Positions 1 through 12,068 of a stretch of DNA of 64,000 nt are shown here, one piece after another. Numbering within the stretch: position 1 is the stretch's first letter; every line of letters begins with the position of its first letter. The stretch covers positions 1,870,126 through 1,934,125 of the forward strand of contig NW_006763294.1 of assembly GCF_000218685.1 (NCBI RefSeq). Reading direction: 5' to 3'. Below the pieces are notes generated by a model, which was not told the DNA's origin, did no database searches, and worked only from the letters and a program-made list of their open reading frames with translations. Source of the stretch: Serpula lacrymans var. lacrymans S7.9. Taxonomy: Eukaryota > Basidiomycota > Agaricomycetes > Boletales > Serpulaceae. A program made the position numbers and the translations under genes.

Positions 1-50
1 CGCACTCTCATCTGTATATCCCATTTCCTGCTTTCCTCACTAATGTACCA

Positions 51-3000
51 GCCTGTGATCAATGTCGCAAGTCAAAATGTAAGTGTGAGCGCTCTGCGGA
101 TGGCGAAGCTTGCAAAAGCTGCATTATGCTTGGAACTCGTGAGTCCCTCGCATATATGCGCATATACCTCATTCAATCTACGTTTTTGTTCCAGCTTGCA
201 CCTTCCTTGGACCCTCTCGCAAACGAGGCCCCCCTAAAGGGTACATTGACGCTATAGAAGCTCGCTTGCACCAGACCGAAGCTCTGCTTGGTATTCTCAT
301 CGCCAGCAATGACGACCGTGCGAGAGGCGTACTCGACGATATGTCTAAAGTAAGTTGCGTCTCTCCAGTCATTGCGACAGATTATGAATGCTCCCCCTAC
401 CAGGACGCTCTAGCCAAGGAGATTATCAACCGGGTTGACAACTCTCCATACGGCTCAAAGGGCCGCAAAGGAGGCCCCATTGGCGGAGCAAAGAACCGTC
501 CGGGCTCCATGTCACCAATGGATGCACCCGGCCACAGCGATCACGTAGATCTCCATTCTACGCAGTATGTCGCTGTACAGTATATACCTGCTCTGGACTT
601 TAACTAACGCATATATCCCTTTCAGCCCGTCAAACGAATGGCAGGATCGCGTAGTATCTTTGCTAAACAACCACAGCAACCACCACATAAATAACGCCAC
701 TCTCAACAACCCTCTACTCCTCACCCGGCCCGCCCTTCCTGTCGTCGCTCAGGACGCCACGGAGCGTCAATCACCCACTAGTCGGCCACCTTTTCACAGG
801 CCAGATCCTACAGGGCCAGCGTCTCAAGTCCGCCGACAACGCCCGAAGGTAGAGTTTGAGGGCAGCGAACACGAGCGTGCTTCATCTGCCTCATCAACCG
901 GCTTCCCATTAGGTTCAGTAATGTTAACGCGAACAGACAGTCCCAACTATTCGAGCATCTCACCTGTTCGCCGGGCCAAGGAAAGGTTAGAGCCAGGAAG
1001 TACCAGCTCCGTAGATTCTGAATCTGAAGATGACGTTGTCGATGCCGTTGGGCAGCTAAGTTTGAATGAAGATGAGCAGGTGAGATATCACGGCAAGGCA
1101 AGTGGATTGTACCTGCTTGGTTACAATGCAAAAGCCGAGGCTAGGAATGAGGCTGGCATATGGTGCGTTACCTCATTTATTTGCTGGACCTGTGCTATGA
1201 ATTTAACGTATCTGTGTAACATAACAGGCGATTTCCGAAAGCACGTGTGTGGCCTCCTCTGCCGCCTGATGCGCGAAGCAATGCCGGCATGCAGACCACA
1301 TCTGCGACAGAAGATGACGAGTTTTTATCCAAGCTACCAGAACCAGCTTTGCAAGAACATTTATTGGATCTTTATTTCACTTATGTCCATCCCGTATTTC
1401 CCATTCTACACAAGGCTGCATTTTTCGAAACTTTCAGGAACGGGTAGGTTTAGCTTTCTCGCATGGTTCTTAGGGTTTGATTTGACAAGTTTGATACAGA
1501 GGTAGAACGGGGGAAACTCCCGAATCGCCGGCTTCCGATGGACAGACGTCGACTTCACCATCTCCTTTTCTTCGACAGCGTCGACGCATCTCCCCTGTAC
1601 TACTTCTCACCATGTGTGCCATCGCTGCGCGCTACTCATCTAGCTCTGGTTCTCACGTCCCGCCTCCCGAAGATCCCTCCATGTGGACAGCGGGCGACGA
1701 ATATCTTAATAGCGCCAAGGTGATCCTGGACAGTACCTACGCCAGTTCACGGCCCTCGACGTGTCAAGCATTGTTGTTGATGGGCTATCGTGAGATTGGA
1801 ATCGGTGCGATGGCGCAGGCTTGGGTGTACACTGGTATGGCAGTGAGGATGGCCCAGGATCTCGGAATGCACAGGAGCGCGGATGGATGGGCGCGTGTGG
1901 GGTTAGGTGGGAGGTTGTTCAGTGAGTGGGAGCTACAGGAGCGGAGGAGAATTTGGTATGCATGTGTTATTCTTGACAAATACGTCTCGACCTACATCGG
2001 TCAGTCACCGTTTATCGGTGTTCATATAATCTCTTCTAACTCCCTCTTTCATTCCAGGTCGCCCACTAGCTATATTTGAGAAAGATTTTGATACACAGCT
2101 CCCAAGTGATTCTGAGGTAAGTTCTACAGAAATGTATCATTGCTGTGCATCTTTTTGTTCCGTTCTTGTCTTGCATGAATTTTAAATGACATAGCGGCTG
2201 ATCGTCTTTCGTTCCGACTATAGCCCGAAGAACTAGAGTTATGGAGCCCGCATTCATCGCCGCCGATAGACACAAATACGCGCCGCCCGTTATCGCCCAG
2301 CAACGCACGGTCAGCGAGCCCTGTTCCTGGTCATGTCCTTTCATGCTTCAATGCTTCTGCAACGCTTTGTACGTTTTGTCAGCTTCTCATCAAATATATG
2401 ATAGGTACTGATACGCTAATACAGCGGGTTTATTGAGTATGATAGTTCAGGCTATATATGCTATCAGGCCAACGTCAAGCAGACATGCAGAGTCGCTTTA
2501 CCTTGAGGGTCTACTCGATAAATGGTACCTCGAACTACCAGAACATCTCCGATTTGAGCCTGGGTCGAACAAGTCTCCTTCGCCTGCGCCACATGTCCTC
2601 ACGCTCCATATGCAGTACTGGTGCACGAACCTGTTGCTCCACCGGCCTTTGTGAGCGTCTGCAGTATCTTCTTGTTGTGATTTAGACTTATTATTTTCTC
2701 AGCATACGACAAGTATATTTGCCACATAGACAGTATGTTCTCATCTACATATGCAGTCTAATTGACTCACGATTAACACTTTGCGTAGTAAAGCGGAGAC
2801 TGTTGATGACGCTGATGTTCGCGCTACGTCTAAACGAAATTATGAACTTTGTGTAGGGGCCGCGAATCATATTGCTTCAATAGGTGAGTATATGATCGAG
2901 GTATTTCATTGGGACATGCTCATTGACGTTTGATTTGCTGCAGTTTCGTTCTATCGCGAGAGATATTGTGTGCAACGTGCACCCGTCTTCCTTTGTTTTT

Positions 3001-3910
3001 ATGTTTTCACTGCTGGTATAATGCATGTGACAAGCTGTATGTGTTTTTATTTCTGTTATTTCCACTTGGCTCAGTAGACTTCACTGCTTGTAGTGTCGAT
3101 TTATCCCAATGATCCTCAAGCTCGGATGGGCCTGAACAAGTGTATGGATGCTCTTCATGAGATGGAGCTAGTGTGGCCAAGCGCTGCTCGGGCACGCGAG
3201 CTTCTACGCGGGTCTAAAGTCATCACCGAGGGGGGGGAGTCATTAAGGCTCCAAAGCCAGCCTGACAGACACAAGCGAGCGGCAGAACATGCAGTTGACG
3301 GAGAAGATGCTTACGAACGCAGTCAATTGCACAATGGCAGCGCAGACTACCCTAGCTGGAGATCGAATACATTCAGCCATCCCATGCCTAATGATGAGTA
3401 TCATACTCACGTACCTGTTCCACCACCTACTTCGTCGTCGTCATCCATCCACACGCTTCCTTATTTCTCCTCATACGAGCGGTGGCCGTCTGATAACTCC
3501 AACTACCTTTCATTCCCTGGGACTCTCTCAACGTCTGTCCTTCCGCAGATGTATAGTACGGGTTTGATCGATGAGCGGTCACCAAATGCGCTCAATGGTA
3601 ATAGTCGCATGGCGTCGTATGATCAAGGGCATAATCATAGCCGCTATCCGCAGTTCTGGAGCGACTATACAGCTTTTCCGCAGATGGGAATGGCTTATGG
3701 AAATATGCCTTCGCAGTCTGGCCAGGTGGCTGTTGGACCGCCGCCTTCTGAACAACAGCAGCAACAGCAGGGTGAAACGTCTCCTATGTATCTATCGAGT
3801 CAATATAATCACGTGTATAGTAAGTGAAGATACATTACAAGCTTTTGTATCGAACTGACGTTGACACGACCGGTTCCTTTCTGAATGTAGATAATCAACC
3901 GTCATCTTAA
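51..3910 (+). CDS. Zn2Cys6 fungal-specific transcription factor, XlnR-like (5' end outside window)
   Basis: Likely a nuclear DNA-binding transcription factor of the Gal4/XlnR class. The first visible exon, after an intron end with a CTAAT-like branch site, encodes a Zn2Cys6 binuclear cluster: CDQCRKSKCKC, then CKSC, with the sixth Cys after an intron, giving spacing CX2CX6CX8CX2CX6C. A linker of basic residues and an Arg/Lys-rich coil-like stretch follow. The segment QVRYHGKASGLYLLG (about 1078-1122) and the exons at about 1330-2650 (EHLLDLYFTYVHPVFPILHK; ALLLMGYREIGIGAMAQAW; RRIWYACVILDKY) match the Fungal_trans regulatory domain. The C-terminal part is Ser/Pro-rich with a short Gln run near 3755. 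At least ten short introns split the gene. A stop is at 3825-3827, but GTAAGT at 3821 with a CTGAC branch site and an AG at 3890 suggests a last intron and a stop at 3908-3910. Target genes cannot be inferred; XlnR (xylanase regulation) is only the nearest family. Confidence 0.85.
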
Positions 3911-4441
3911 CACACTTCTGCCCGTATTCCAGTATCTTGCCCACTTTTTGCGTGTGTTTATGACCACAAACAAACGTCACTCCCTCACCTCCTAATTAAA
4001 AATGAATCAAGAATGCTGCTTTTTAGCGTATGTCTGTATTTTGTAGTTTTCGCGAGACGTTCTTGTTCTATTGAACTTTTGTGCATTCTTCTTTTGTACT
4101 AATGTTTTGGGACTTGCATAGTAATGTTGTCTTCCCTCCCACTATCCGTTTGCTCTTGGATTTACTCGTAGCCACACTATTATAGTATAGAACGATCGTG
4201 ACTGAATTCGAATCAAATGCTTGACCCAGAGCTATGTGCACAGGTGTCCAATCTCTTCCCCTGTAAAGGTGCTATATAGATCTTCATGCTGACATGTATG
4301 CTGCCTCCGATAATCATTTCTGGACCCGTAGGATCCAGGTTTACACTTCACTAAGTTTGTACCCAGTCATTTGTTTGCTTGTATTTATTGCATATCAACA
4401 TAGCTCATATGAGCTAACTTTTACAGTCTCAACACTGAAAA
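3911..4441. other. Intergenic, nothing recognised
   Basis: This is the 3' flank of the transcription factor. It is AT-rich with no coding pattern and no repeat that could be paired by eye. It marks the border between the gene and the transposon-rich block. Confidence 0.5.
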
Positions 4442-4849
4442 CAGGCTGGGATAACTTGTTACTCTATTGAGGCAGACAAAATCCCCACCAAATATAACTA
4501 GGGGACTTTGCTGTCGTAGGATTTGAAAAATGTCAAAAATAGGTGTTTTAAGTAAATATATAGCAAATGATTTTTGTAATAAGCAGAGCAAATTTTGTTG
4601 TACACTTTTTTTTTCAGAATTTTTCAGCTCAAGGTTGTTATTGTCATCAGTGATGGCAACAACACCAAAATTTTTGTAGAAAGCTGTCTATATGAAAAGT
4701 GATGTATAAGTTGCAAAAATGTAGACTATGTACTGACTTTTCAACACATTCTGATTTAACTTTTAAGCCCTACAACCAAGTCCCCAAGTCATCTTTGGTG
4801 AGGATTTTGTTTGCCTCACAAAATGGCAACAAGTGGTCCCAGCTGTTAC
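4442..4849. repeat. Foldback/MITE-like element with about 65-bp terminal inverted repeats
   Basis: The left arm starting CAGGCTGGGATAACTTGTTA and running through AGGCAGACAAAATCC to about 4512 is matched, as reverse complement with scattered mismatches, by 4780-4849, which ends GGTCCCAGCTG. The interior of about 270 bp is AT-rich and non-coding. The CAG..GGG tip resembles hAT-type ends, but no convincing 8-bp target duplication is visible. It lies just upstream of a copia relic. Confidence 0.6.
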
Positions 4850-5022
4850 TGAGTATGTTAAAAATCGCAAGTTGACGAAGACAAGTGTTGTACAAAGGGA
4901 AAGTAAGGTGCAGGGCACCATACTAGGAAAGTGTAGTAGTTGGATGGCCCGTGCATTTTGATGGGCAAATTTTCTCCTTAGTTATACTTTCATTTACCCT
5001 TTTTAAACCTTTGTAGCAACAA

Positions 5023-6493
5023 TTGCCCACCTCAGAGCTTCACCCACAAAGTCTGAGTAATTGGTTTATATTAGATCTCTTTGAGGTTATGAGCCCTGTG
5101 AGTGAAACAACATACCCAGAAGAAGACACCATTGGGGTGCCAAAGCTTGAGCCAGATGGCTTGAACTGGTTGATGTACAAACTTGCCTCAAATGGGCTCT
5201 TGCTGACCAAGACTGCGTTGAGCACCTCCATGGCACAACAAAAAGGTCAATACCAGTATCCCAGACCACTAGCCAGACTGCTGGCCAGGCCGCAGCGACA
5301 ACATCTCCTCCTGTGGCAGTCAGCAAGGCCAATCAAGAAGCACTTGATGCCTGGTTGAAAAAGGAGTACTGCGCAAGAAACATATTGGGTCACACCATAC
5401 CTGATTCGATGCTGCAAAGGATTCTAAACAAACCCATCGTTGCCGACATGTGGGCCATGATATGCCAAGAAAACAAGAACAAAACAGAGTTAGTTCAGTC
5501 TGAGCTAAGAGAAAGGTTGTCAAACCTATGCTGCGCCAAGAAAGGAGACTTGCGCACACATTTGGAAACAAGATTTGCGCGCTATGGGAACAGCTCAGCA
5601 CAGCAGGAATCCTCCAGCATCATCATGTCTCTGCCGCACTCATACACCACCTATGTAGCCCATATGCCAAAGCAGACTTTGGACCCAGAGACACTGATCT
5701 TGTACCTTCTCCAAGAATATGACTGCCAGATTATATTCAGAAAACGCCTGACAGCAAAATCTGAAGACATTGCAATGTCAGCCACCAGAGGACAGGGATC
5801 ATCCAAACATGGAAATTGAGGCGGAAGAGGTCATTACAGAAAGGGAAAGTTGCCTGGTGGCAAAGACGACAAAGATGCCAGCAAGCTTGAATGCTGGAAC
5901 TGCAGTGAAAAGGGACACAGATCACACCAGTGCCCCAACAAGAAGCGTGAGCGCTCCGCAAAGAACAAGTCAAAGGGTGACTCACCAGGAGATAAAAAGG
6001 AGGAGGGGAAGGTGGGCGATGCAAAAGGAAAGAAACCTGAAAAAGTGAACCTTGCTGTTCACATTGAATGTGATAGTGCGAGCCTATCAGATTTTGAAGA
6101 AAAGGTGCATGGAGCGCCCTCACTCACCAGCTTGCTATGAACATAAGGCCCAAGAGTCCCATCAAAATCTATGACTCTGGTGCTACAAGTTACTTCACCC
6201 CTCATTGACACCTCCTACTCAATTACTGCACAATTGCACCTTACCCAATCTTCTCTGCTGTAGGAATAGGGGATATGATGATTAGTGTCCCCAATGGCAC
6301 CCATAAAGACATGCAAATACGCCTGAAAGATGTGTTATATGCACCAAATATGGCCTACACCCTGATTTCAATTGGCTGTATGGACAAGGCAGGCTACAAA
6401 GCTGTCTTTGAGAAAGGCAAATGTGTCATTTGTGACCCAAGAGGAAAAATAAGAGGACACATATCTAAAGTGGGTGGTGTGTACCAGCCACGA
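5023..6493 (+). mobile_element. Ty1/copia retrotransposon relic: gag, zinc knuckle, protease and start of integrase region
   Basis: Several frames in order give copia landmarks. 5128-5220 (LEPDGLNWLMYKLAS) is the gag amino end. 5313-5819 is a UBN2-type gag (DAWLKKEYCARNILGH, then NKPIVADMWAMI). 5850-6140 contains a CCHC knuckle, CWNCSEKGHRSHQC. The protease motif IYDSGATSYF is near 6168, followed by the pre-integrase part at 6275-6493 (LKDVLYAPNMAYTLIS). Frame changes and in-frame stops between these pieces show that it is dead. The element is cut at 6494, where a fragment of repeat family D begins directly with TGTCATGC. No RT is present and no LTR could be assigned. Confidence 0.8.
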
Positions 6494-6636
6494 TGTCATG
6501 CACCAAAGTTGATTGGTAGCATGGACAGGTGTCAATAACGAAGCGAATATTCAAAAAGACTCGCCTTTGCGCCACACAGGCACAGTGCCACGTGGAATAG
6601 TAATTAATATTGCCCTTTTCGAACTTGTGGCTGACC
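6494..6636 (-). mobile_element. Fragment of 1.8-kb LTR-like repeat family D (terminal 143 bp)
   Basis: The sequence starting TGTCATGCACCAAAGTTGATT is the near-exact reverse complement of the right ends of the copies at 16795-18595 and 32594-40648. The strand given is relative to those copies. It interrupts the copia pre-integrase region. After about 6636 it runs abruptly into chromovirus pol sequence, so the rest of this copy has been lost. Confidence 0.75.
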
Positions 6637-6668
6637 AGAATTAGAATGGATCCTTGGAAAGTTCAAGC

Positions 6669-7085
6669 TGTTACAATACACAATCTTTGGACCTTTAGCT
6701 TTCATTCCCCTTTTCAACCTTTTTTCTCATTTCTCATGCACTTGTGCCATGTGGCACCTTCCTTGTGTTCAGACTTTCACTTTCTCTTACTGCACTGCTT
6801 CTTCTTCTTTTTAGATATAACTTTCTTGCACAGTGAAGCTGGTTACAAGGGCTACACCCTATGACTTCATTAGCCACCACCCTTAACAACTGTATAGTAC
6901 AACATGTACAAACACCCTATAATAGTATATATACTACAATAGATCAAGGAGACTCCTCAGCAAGTCCTCCTGTTGTTTTCCCACAACTAACTTGGTCCTA
7001 CCACTAAGGAGTTTATCCACTCCTATTCCCCATACACTTGCTTGTCTGAGTTGTGTGCCACAGTATTAAAACCTTGGTTGTTACA
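6669..7085 (+). mobile_element. Solo LTR, chromovirus family A (copy A1)
   Basis: 417 bp from TGTTACAATAC to TTGGTTGTTACA. It carries a TATATATA box and the R-start motif AGCAAGTCCT near 6956. It sits inside the pol relic between CAAGC and TAAGC, a 5-bp target duplication with one mismatch. It shares block structure with the LTRs at 34016 and 39865. Confidence 0.85.
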
Positions 7086-7381
7086 TAAGCTATTTTGGAA
7101 TGGCCAAAACTTACTTGCATCAAAAAAATTAGGGCCTTCCTTAGCTTAGGCAATTTCTACTGGAGACTTGTTTTAAGCTAGACAATAAGTTCGGGTTAGA
7201 AACTGACTTTGCTTTAGGAACTGTTCCATCAATCAAATGCCCTGATAATCTTTGGAGGCCTGGTGCCTATCTATCTTATAGTTTGTCACTTTTAGAGTGC
7301 AACTATGAGATTGATGACAAAGAGATGCTGGCCATCATTAAAGCTTAAAAGCACTGGTGGCACTACTTTGAAGGTGCTAGG

Positions 7382-7753
7382 TGTAACAATACCAAAGTTT
7401 GCAGACTCTGGTGCATATTTGAAAACTCAAAAGGACGATAATGAAGAAGATTTGGAGTTGATAGACTTAGATGGGTAAGAACCAAGTTTTTTATTGGTAT
7501 ACAATAGGAGGACTTGCTGAGGAGTCTTTAATCTATTGCAGGGTTTATACTGTATAGTATACCAAGTTGGTACCGTGTGGTTTAATATAAATATTCAAAT
7601 ATTTGTGATGTTCCATTGTATTTTATATGATGTTATATCATGTGACTTCACCATGTGTCCAGCTTATGTAATATTTCCATATAGTAAATGCCACATGGCA
7701 CAGAGTCCAAATGCAAGAAAAGTGAAAATAGGTCCGAAAATGCTATTGTAACA
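7382..7753 (-). mobile_element. Solo LTR, family A (copy A2)
   Basis: 372 bp, reverse orientation, TGTAACAATACC to GCTATTGTAACA. It is flanked by perfect 5-bp duplications CTAGG (7377-7381 and 7754-7758), and chromovirus pol continues across it. It contains the reverse complement of AGCAAGTCCT. Confidence 0.85.
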
Positions 7754-7836
7754 CTAGGCACCAGTTTGAAATCTGGATCAACCACAAAAATCTGGAGTAT
7801 TTTATAACAGCTTAGGACCTGAATCAAAAACAAGCC

Positions 7837-8146
7837 TGGTAACAAGGGGTCTCTAGTGACAAAGTGGTTTCTGATAAGCCCGTGGTTCACGGGTTTGAGA
7901 CATATTCTGATGATGAGGATTTACTAATGAATACCAAGTTGCACTGTTGAAGTGTACAATTGTATTGAAGATGTAACTACAATACAGGTGTATATATATA
8001 CTGTCTACTTTAGGGCAGGTGTTTGTGTTGAACAAACAATAATGGGTGAGACCGTAATAGGTAACAAGTGTGGGAAGTATGAAGGAGTAGTGGTAGGTAG
8101 TTACTCTGAAAAGAAATAGAGTCCATAGGGAACATAGTTTGTAACA
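7837..8146 (-). mobile_element. Solo LTR-like insertion, family B
   Basis: About 310 bp, ending GTTTGTAACA, inserted in the RNase H portion of the chromovirus relic, whose reading resumes at CCTGCTGTGCTG. It has a TATA stretch (GTATATATATAC, about 7990). An inverted, diverged copy is at 12069-about 12465. The left boundary is uncertain by a few bases and no clean 5-bp duplication was found. Confidence 0.6.
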
Positions 8147-8620
8147 CCTGCTGTGCTGTGTTTTTGTCTAGATTAAATTATAAATTAAATTTTAAGTTAG
8201 GCACTTCTATGGGAAAAGCAGATGTTTTATCTAGGAGAGAAGATCACACCACAGGCATTGTTGATAATAACAAAATTGTCACCCTATTAGAATAATCTAG
8301 GGTAGCCAATATTAGAATAGGGCAGGATTGTGATTTTCTAGAAATCTTCAGGAAAGATATCTGATCAGAAAAGAAGGTGCACCTTGATGGCAATAAACAT
8401 TATTTATGGGAAGACGGGCTCTTCCATTACAAAGACAAGATCTATGTGCCTGAGTCCGCAAAGGTCAAGACAATAGATAAATATTATGACACACCAGTGG
8501 CTGGACACCCTGGTTGGCAACAAACAATGGAGCTGGTTTTCAGAAACTACATATGGCCTGGCATGGTCAAATACCTACAACAATACATACAGTGTTGTCT
8601 CTGTTGTGTCATAGCAAAAA

Positions 8621-8932
8621 TGTCACGATTTGAGCCATTGAGAGTCATTATCTAATCTATAAAGTTCCAAAATCTTATCTCATCATGTGACCTTACAGTC
8701 ACCTGACCAAACACAGACTATGACGTAGCACATCAGTCAGCGCCTCAAGGCTACTGCATGGTGCTCAGTCAGCACCTCATGGCTGGCCCACAGATACATA
8801 TATAAACCAGCTACTCATGTACATACACTCTTCAGTTGTTGATTACTTCTTAACATTGTTATTTGGACGCTACTTGCTTGATTTTGAGACTTGCACCTCC
8901 GTTAGTTTGGCATAAGGTGTAGGGATCTAACA
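8621..8932 (+). mobile_element. Solo LTR, family C
   Basis: 312 bp, TGTCACGATTTGAG to GGGATCTAACA, with TG..CA ends, a TATATAAA box near 8800, and perfect 5-bp duplications AAAAA on both sides. It splits the integrase HHCC finger region of the chromovirus relic. Its sequence is unrelated to families A and B. Confidence 0.8.
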
Positions 8933-9835
8933 AAAAATTCCCATCAACTGCTGGCTGGTAAACTTATACTCTGATTCCAGCAGAACCCTAGTAGGACATA
9001 TTGGTTGATTTCATGATGCATCTACCCAAGTCAAATAGGTATGATTTAGTAATGGTGGCTATGAATTGCTTGTTCAAACAAGTTGTGTTCATACCCACAA
9101 ACAAAACTATTACAGCCACTGGTATGGAAAACTTATTTGAAGATTTTGTGTGGTCTATCTATGGGTTACCAGAAATAGTGATTTCTAATAAGGGACCTCA
9201 ATTTGCTGGATGCTGGGCATCAAACCTAAATAATTGATGGTGATCCATCCACAAACAGATGGACAAATGGAGAGACTCAACCAAAAGTTAAAACAGTATC
9301 TCCAGATATTTATCAATGACAGGCAGACAAATTGGGCCAGGTGGCTACAGATAGCCTGATTTCCATACAGTATCAAACAATTGTTGGCTATCAGAAAGGC
9401 ACCATCTGGGGGAATCAGGTTGTACCTGCCAAAAATGGGTGTAGAATTTGGCAAAAGCAAAAACGAGGCTACAGGGACTATGGCCAAAGACTTGAAGTCT
9501 GTCTTAGAAGAAATGTGCAAGGTGCTATTTAAAACTGTAGAGCAGATGAAACACAAGGCAGAGTGTGAGTGTAGGCACTCAAAGGCCCCTGATTACAAAG
9601 TTAGGGACTTGGTCTGGTTAGATACCAACTACTAAAAACCAAATAATTAGCAGTCTGGAAAACTGGCCGATAAGTGGATTGATTCTAACCAGATTAAGAA
9701 AATCAAACCAAATGTAGAAGAGCTAGAACTGTCAAAATGAACAAGAGTGGTACCCATGGTTAATATTAACTGGGTGAAACCTTATAAAGGCCACTGCCTG
9801 AACAGCATATAGACCAGCACAGACTAGTGTAAGAA

Positions 9836-10167
9836 GGTATTTGTGTCTAAGAAAAAACTGGGTATAGTTCTTTTGTTCAAACACCTATACATTGTTTAAC
9901 CTGTAGGGATTAACCAAGGAATTCAGAAGAAAGTGCTGAAGACAACTGAGTATAGTCCTGCAAGTTATGATTTTGCTGGAAAGGCAATAAAACAACTGTG
10001 TGAGCAATAATACAAGTGGAGGATGAATGTAGAGCTGAAAATACAACAATGGGATGACTCCTGAAAATCCATGTTTTGTGTTTATACAAATGGAATATCA
10101 CAACAAGCTCTACACTTGTTGGTTATACAGCTGCAAAATGTCTATAACACTTTTAAGGTGACCAATG
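9836..10167. other. Unassigned transposon-derived stretch
   Basis: After pol homology fades (last match around a GTACCCATGGTTAATATTAA motif and the KPYKGP equivalent), about 330 bp follow without a recognisable frame or repeat, up to the next LTR. Confidence 0.4.
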
Positions 10168-10643
10168 TGTTACAATACACAATATTTGGATTTCCAAACT
10201 TTTAGTCTCTACTTCAACCTTCTTTCTCTTTGGACACTTGTGCCATATAGCATTTTTCTTTTGTTTCACACTCCACTTAGACTTTTACTTTCTCATACAG
10301 CGCAGCTTCCTTTTATTTTCAGCTACAACTTTCTCGTGTGGTGGAGCTGGTCACAAGGGCTGCACCTGATGTCTTATGATATCATCAGCCACCCCTTTTA
10401 TCAACTGTATAGTCTATATGTACAAATAGTCTGTAGTTGAAATATAAACCCTAATAAATCAAGAAGACTCCCCAGTAAGTCCTCCTGTTGTTTACCTACA
10501 ATAAATTTGGTCCTACTCTAAAGGGAGATTACTCTTTTATTTACCTTCTTTACTTTTTTTATTATGTGCCAGAGTATACACACTTTGGTTATTACAATAG
10601 GACTTGCTTTATCTACTCTCTTGCACTTTGTGTGTAAACCCGG
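10168..10643 (+). mobile_element. Family A LTR with adjoining primer-binding region (copy A3)
   Basis: The LTR is 10168-10596 (TGTTACAATACAC to TTGGTTATTACA). It is followed by ATAGGACTTGCTTTATCTAC, which matches the first bases after the 5' LTR of the young chromovirus (TTAGGACTCGCTCCTCTAC). This is therefore the 5' end of a lost full element, cut at 10644 by repeat D. Its PBS AGGACTTGCT is the exact complement of AGCAAGTCCT found in copies A1 and A2. Confidence 0.75.
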
Positions 10644-11660
10644 TGTTGATGATGAAAACTGTTGTTAGAAAACCACACACAAAAACAAACTAACACACAA
10701 TCCTCCCAGATTCCAACAGAACTTGTTTATGGGCTTTGCCTCCCAGAACAGTGGAGTGATCTGGTTATTCATGAGGTGGTATATAGTGATCCTTCAAAGT
10801 AAAACCCAGTGATGTATGGGTGTGGGTTTTGAGGGGGAGGGATAGTTGGAAGACAGAAGACAGGGGCCCTGTGGCAACCACAGACAAACACTACTTTACT
10901 AATTGAAGCACAATGTAGGCCTGAGAATGACAAGGTGATGAGGTGACGAGGTTCCCAGTGATAGTGTAACGACCAAGAGTTTGTTACTCTGGCGCACAAC
11001 TCAGACAAGCTATAGAGATAATGATGAGGGAGTGGTTACCCTTTAGGCTTCAACAAGTTAGTTGTGAGGATACCACAGGAGGACTCGCTAAGGAGTCTCC
11101 TGGATCTATTGAGGTATATATACTACTACAGGTTGTTTGTACATGTTGTACTATACAGTTGATAAAGCAGTGGCTGATGATGTCAGAGGGCGCAGACCGT
11201 GTGACTAGCTCCACTGTGTGAGAGACTTGTAGCTAAAATAAGAATAAAGGCAATGTAGTGCGAGAAGGTGGAGTTTGAACAAAAATGGAAAGTGCCGCAT
11301 GGCACAATGTGTGAAAACTATAGTATAAAGTTAAAGAGGAGAATGAAAATTAAAGGTCCGAAAATTGTGTATCGTAACAGATAGCAGGCTCCTGATGCGC
11401 CGGCCTATAGTGCCCAGAAGGACTCTAATCAAAAGGGATAACAATGACTTTGGAAGTGATAAGTGACAATGACAGCAGACAATAGCAGTAGCAGTGGGAA
11501 GTGTTGTGACCACACTGGATCACAAGTAGCAGAGAGTAGTGAACTTGAGATTAGAGAAGAAGTCTGGATTATGATTTCTTGTTTTTACAAGGTAAAATAC
11601 AGGGGTTTATATAGTAAAAAAAGGTAGGCTATGCACAGTATAGCCGCGCAAAAAGAATGA
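10644..11660 (-). mobile_element. Repeat family D, partial copy D1 (interrupted by LTR A4)
   Basis: It starts TGTTGATGATGAAAACTG and follows the copies at 16795 and 32594 up to CAAAAAGAATGAGAA (about 11660), where it is truncated against a hAT-like relic. Removing the LTR at 10965-11379 and one GATAG duplication restores collinearity with the other copies. The strand given is the inferred sense strand of the repeat. Confidence 0.8.
10965..11379 (-). mobile_element. Solo LTR, family A (copy A4)
   Basis: 415 bp, TGTAACGACC to ATCGTAACA, bounded by perfect 5-bp duplications GATAG (10960-10964, 11380-11384). It is inserted in repeat D1. It contains AGGACTCGCT, the reverse complement of the R-start motif AGCGAGTCCT. 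Confidence 0.9.
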
Positions 11661-12068
11661 GAATCCCATCAAAACCTTTGCTAGTTGGATTCTATCAATT
11701 GTACCTTATACTACCAAAGTCAAACAACTATTTTCTGATTTTAATGGCATTCAAGGTGCCAAACAATGCAACCTCATGATCAATAACTTTAAGACATTTG
11801 GTAAGCTTTAAAATAGCTACACCTACCATCCACAACAACACAACAAACAACTTGGGAAAGCCATTCAATAAAATAATGGTCACAAACACACCTGAGCGCA
11901 GCCTGAAATCAATATCAATCTTGCAACTGATCTCACCACTAATTTCACCTGGTGTCTACTTCTCACAGCCACCCCCCAAGAGCATAATTCCAGACAAACT
12001 TGAAGAAACATTTGGTGCACTGGAGTCTGGTCCTACCAACCCAGAGGTGGATGGAGGCAAGGTGTTGC
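11661..12068 (+). pseudogene. hAT-like transposase relic, C-terminal region
   Basis: One frame reads PIKTFASWILSIVPYTTKV, then KQLFSDFNGIQGAKQCNL and NNFKTFG before a GTAAGC that could be a donor. The pattern (..VERLFS.. ..IQ..KRCNL..) resembles the dimerisation/RNase H-like C-terminal region of fungal hAT-type transposases. It is followed by a Pro-rich frame to 12068 and is cut by a family B LTR. The left side is cut by repeat D1. The family call is by motif only. Confidence 0.45.

Larger units (their letters stand above)
6637..9835 (+). pseudogene. Ty3/gypsy chromovirus pol relic (late RT, RNase H, integrase), interrupted by LTR insertions
   Basis: The pieces 6637-6668, 7086-7381, 7754-7836, 8147-8620 and 8933-about 9835 align collinearly with about 37605-39515 of the young chromovirus in this window. 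They cover the RT end (AFLGLGNFYRR region, decayed), RNase H (MLAIIKA), the integrase zinc finger (PVAGHPGWQQTMEL, 8493-8534), and the integrase core (FEDFVWSIYGLPE, 9139-9177). The pol sequence resumes after removal of each insert, most of which are bounded by 5-bp duplications. Many stops and C-to-T or G-to-A changes relative to the young copy show old age. The chromodomain part is lost. Confidence 0.85.
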
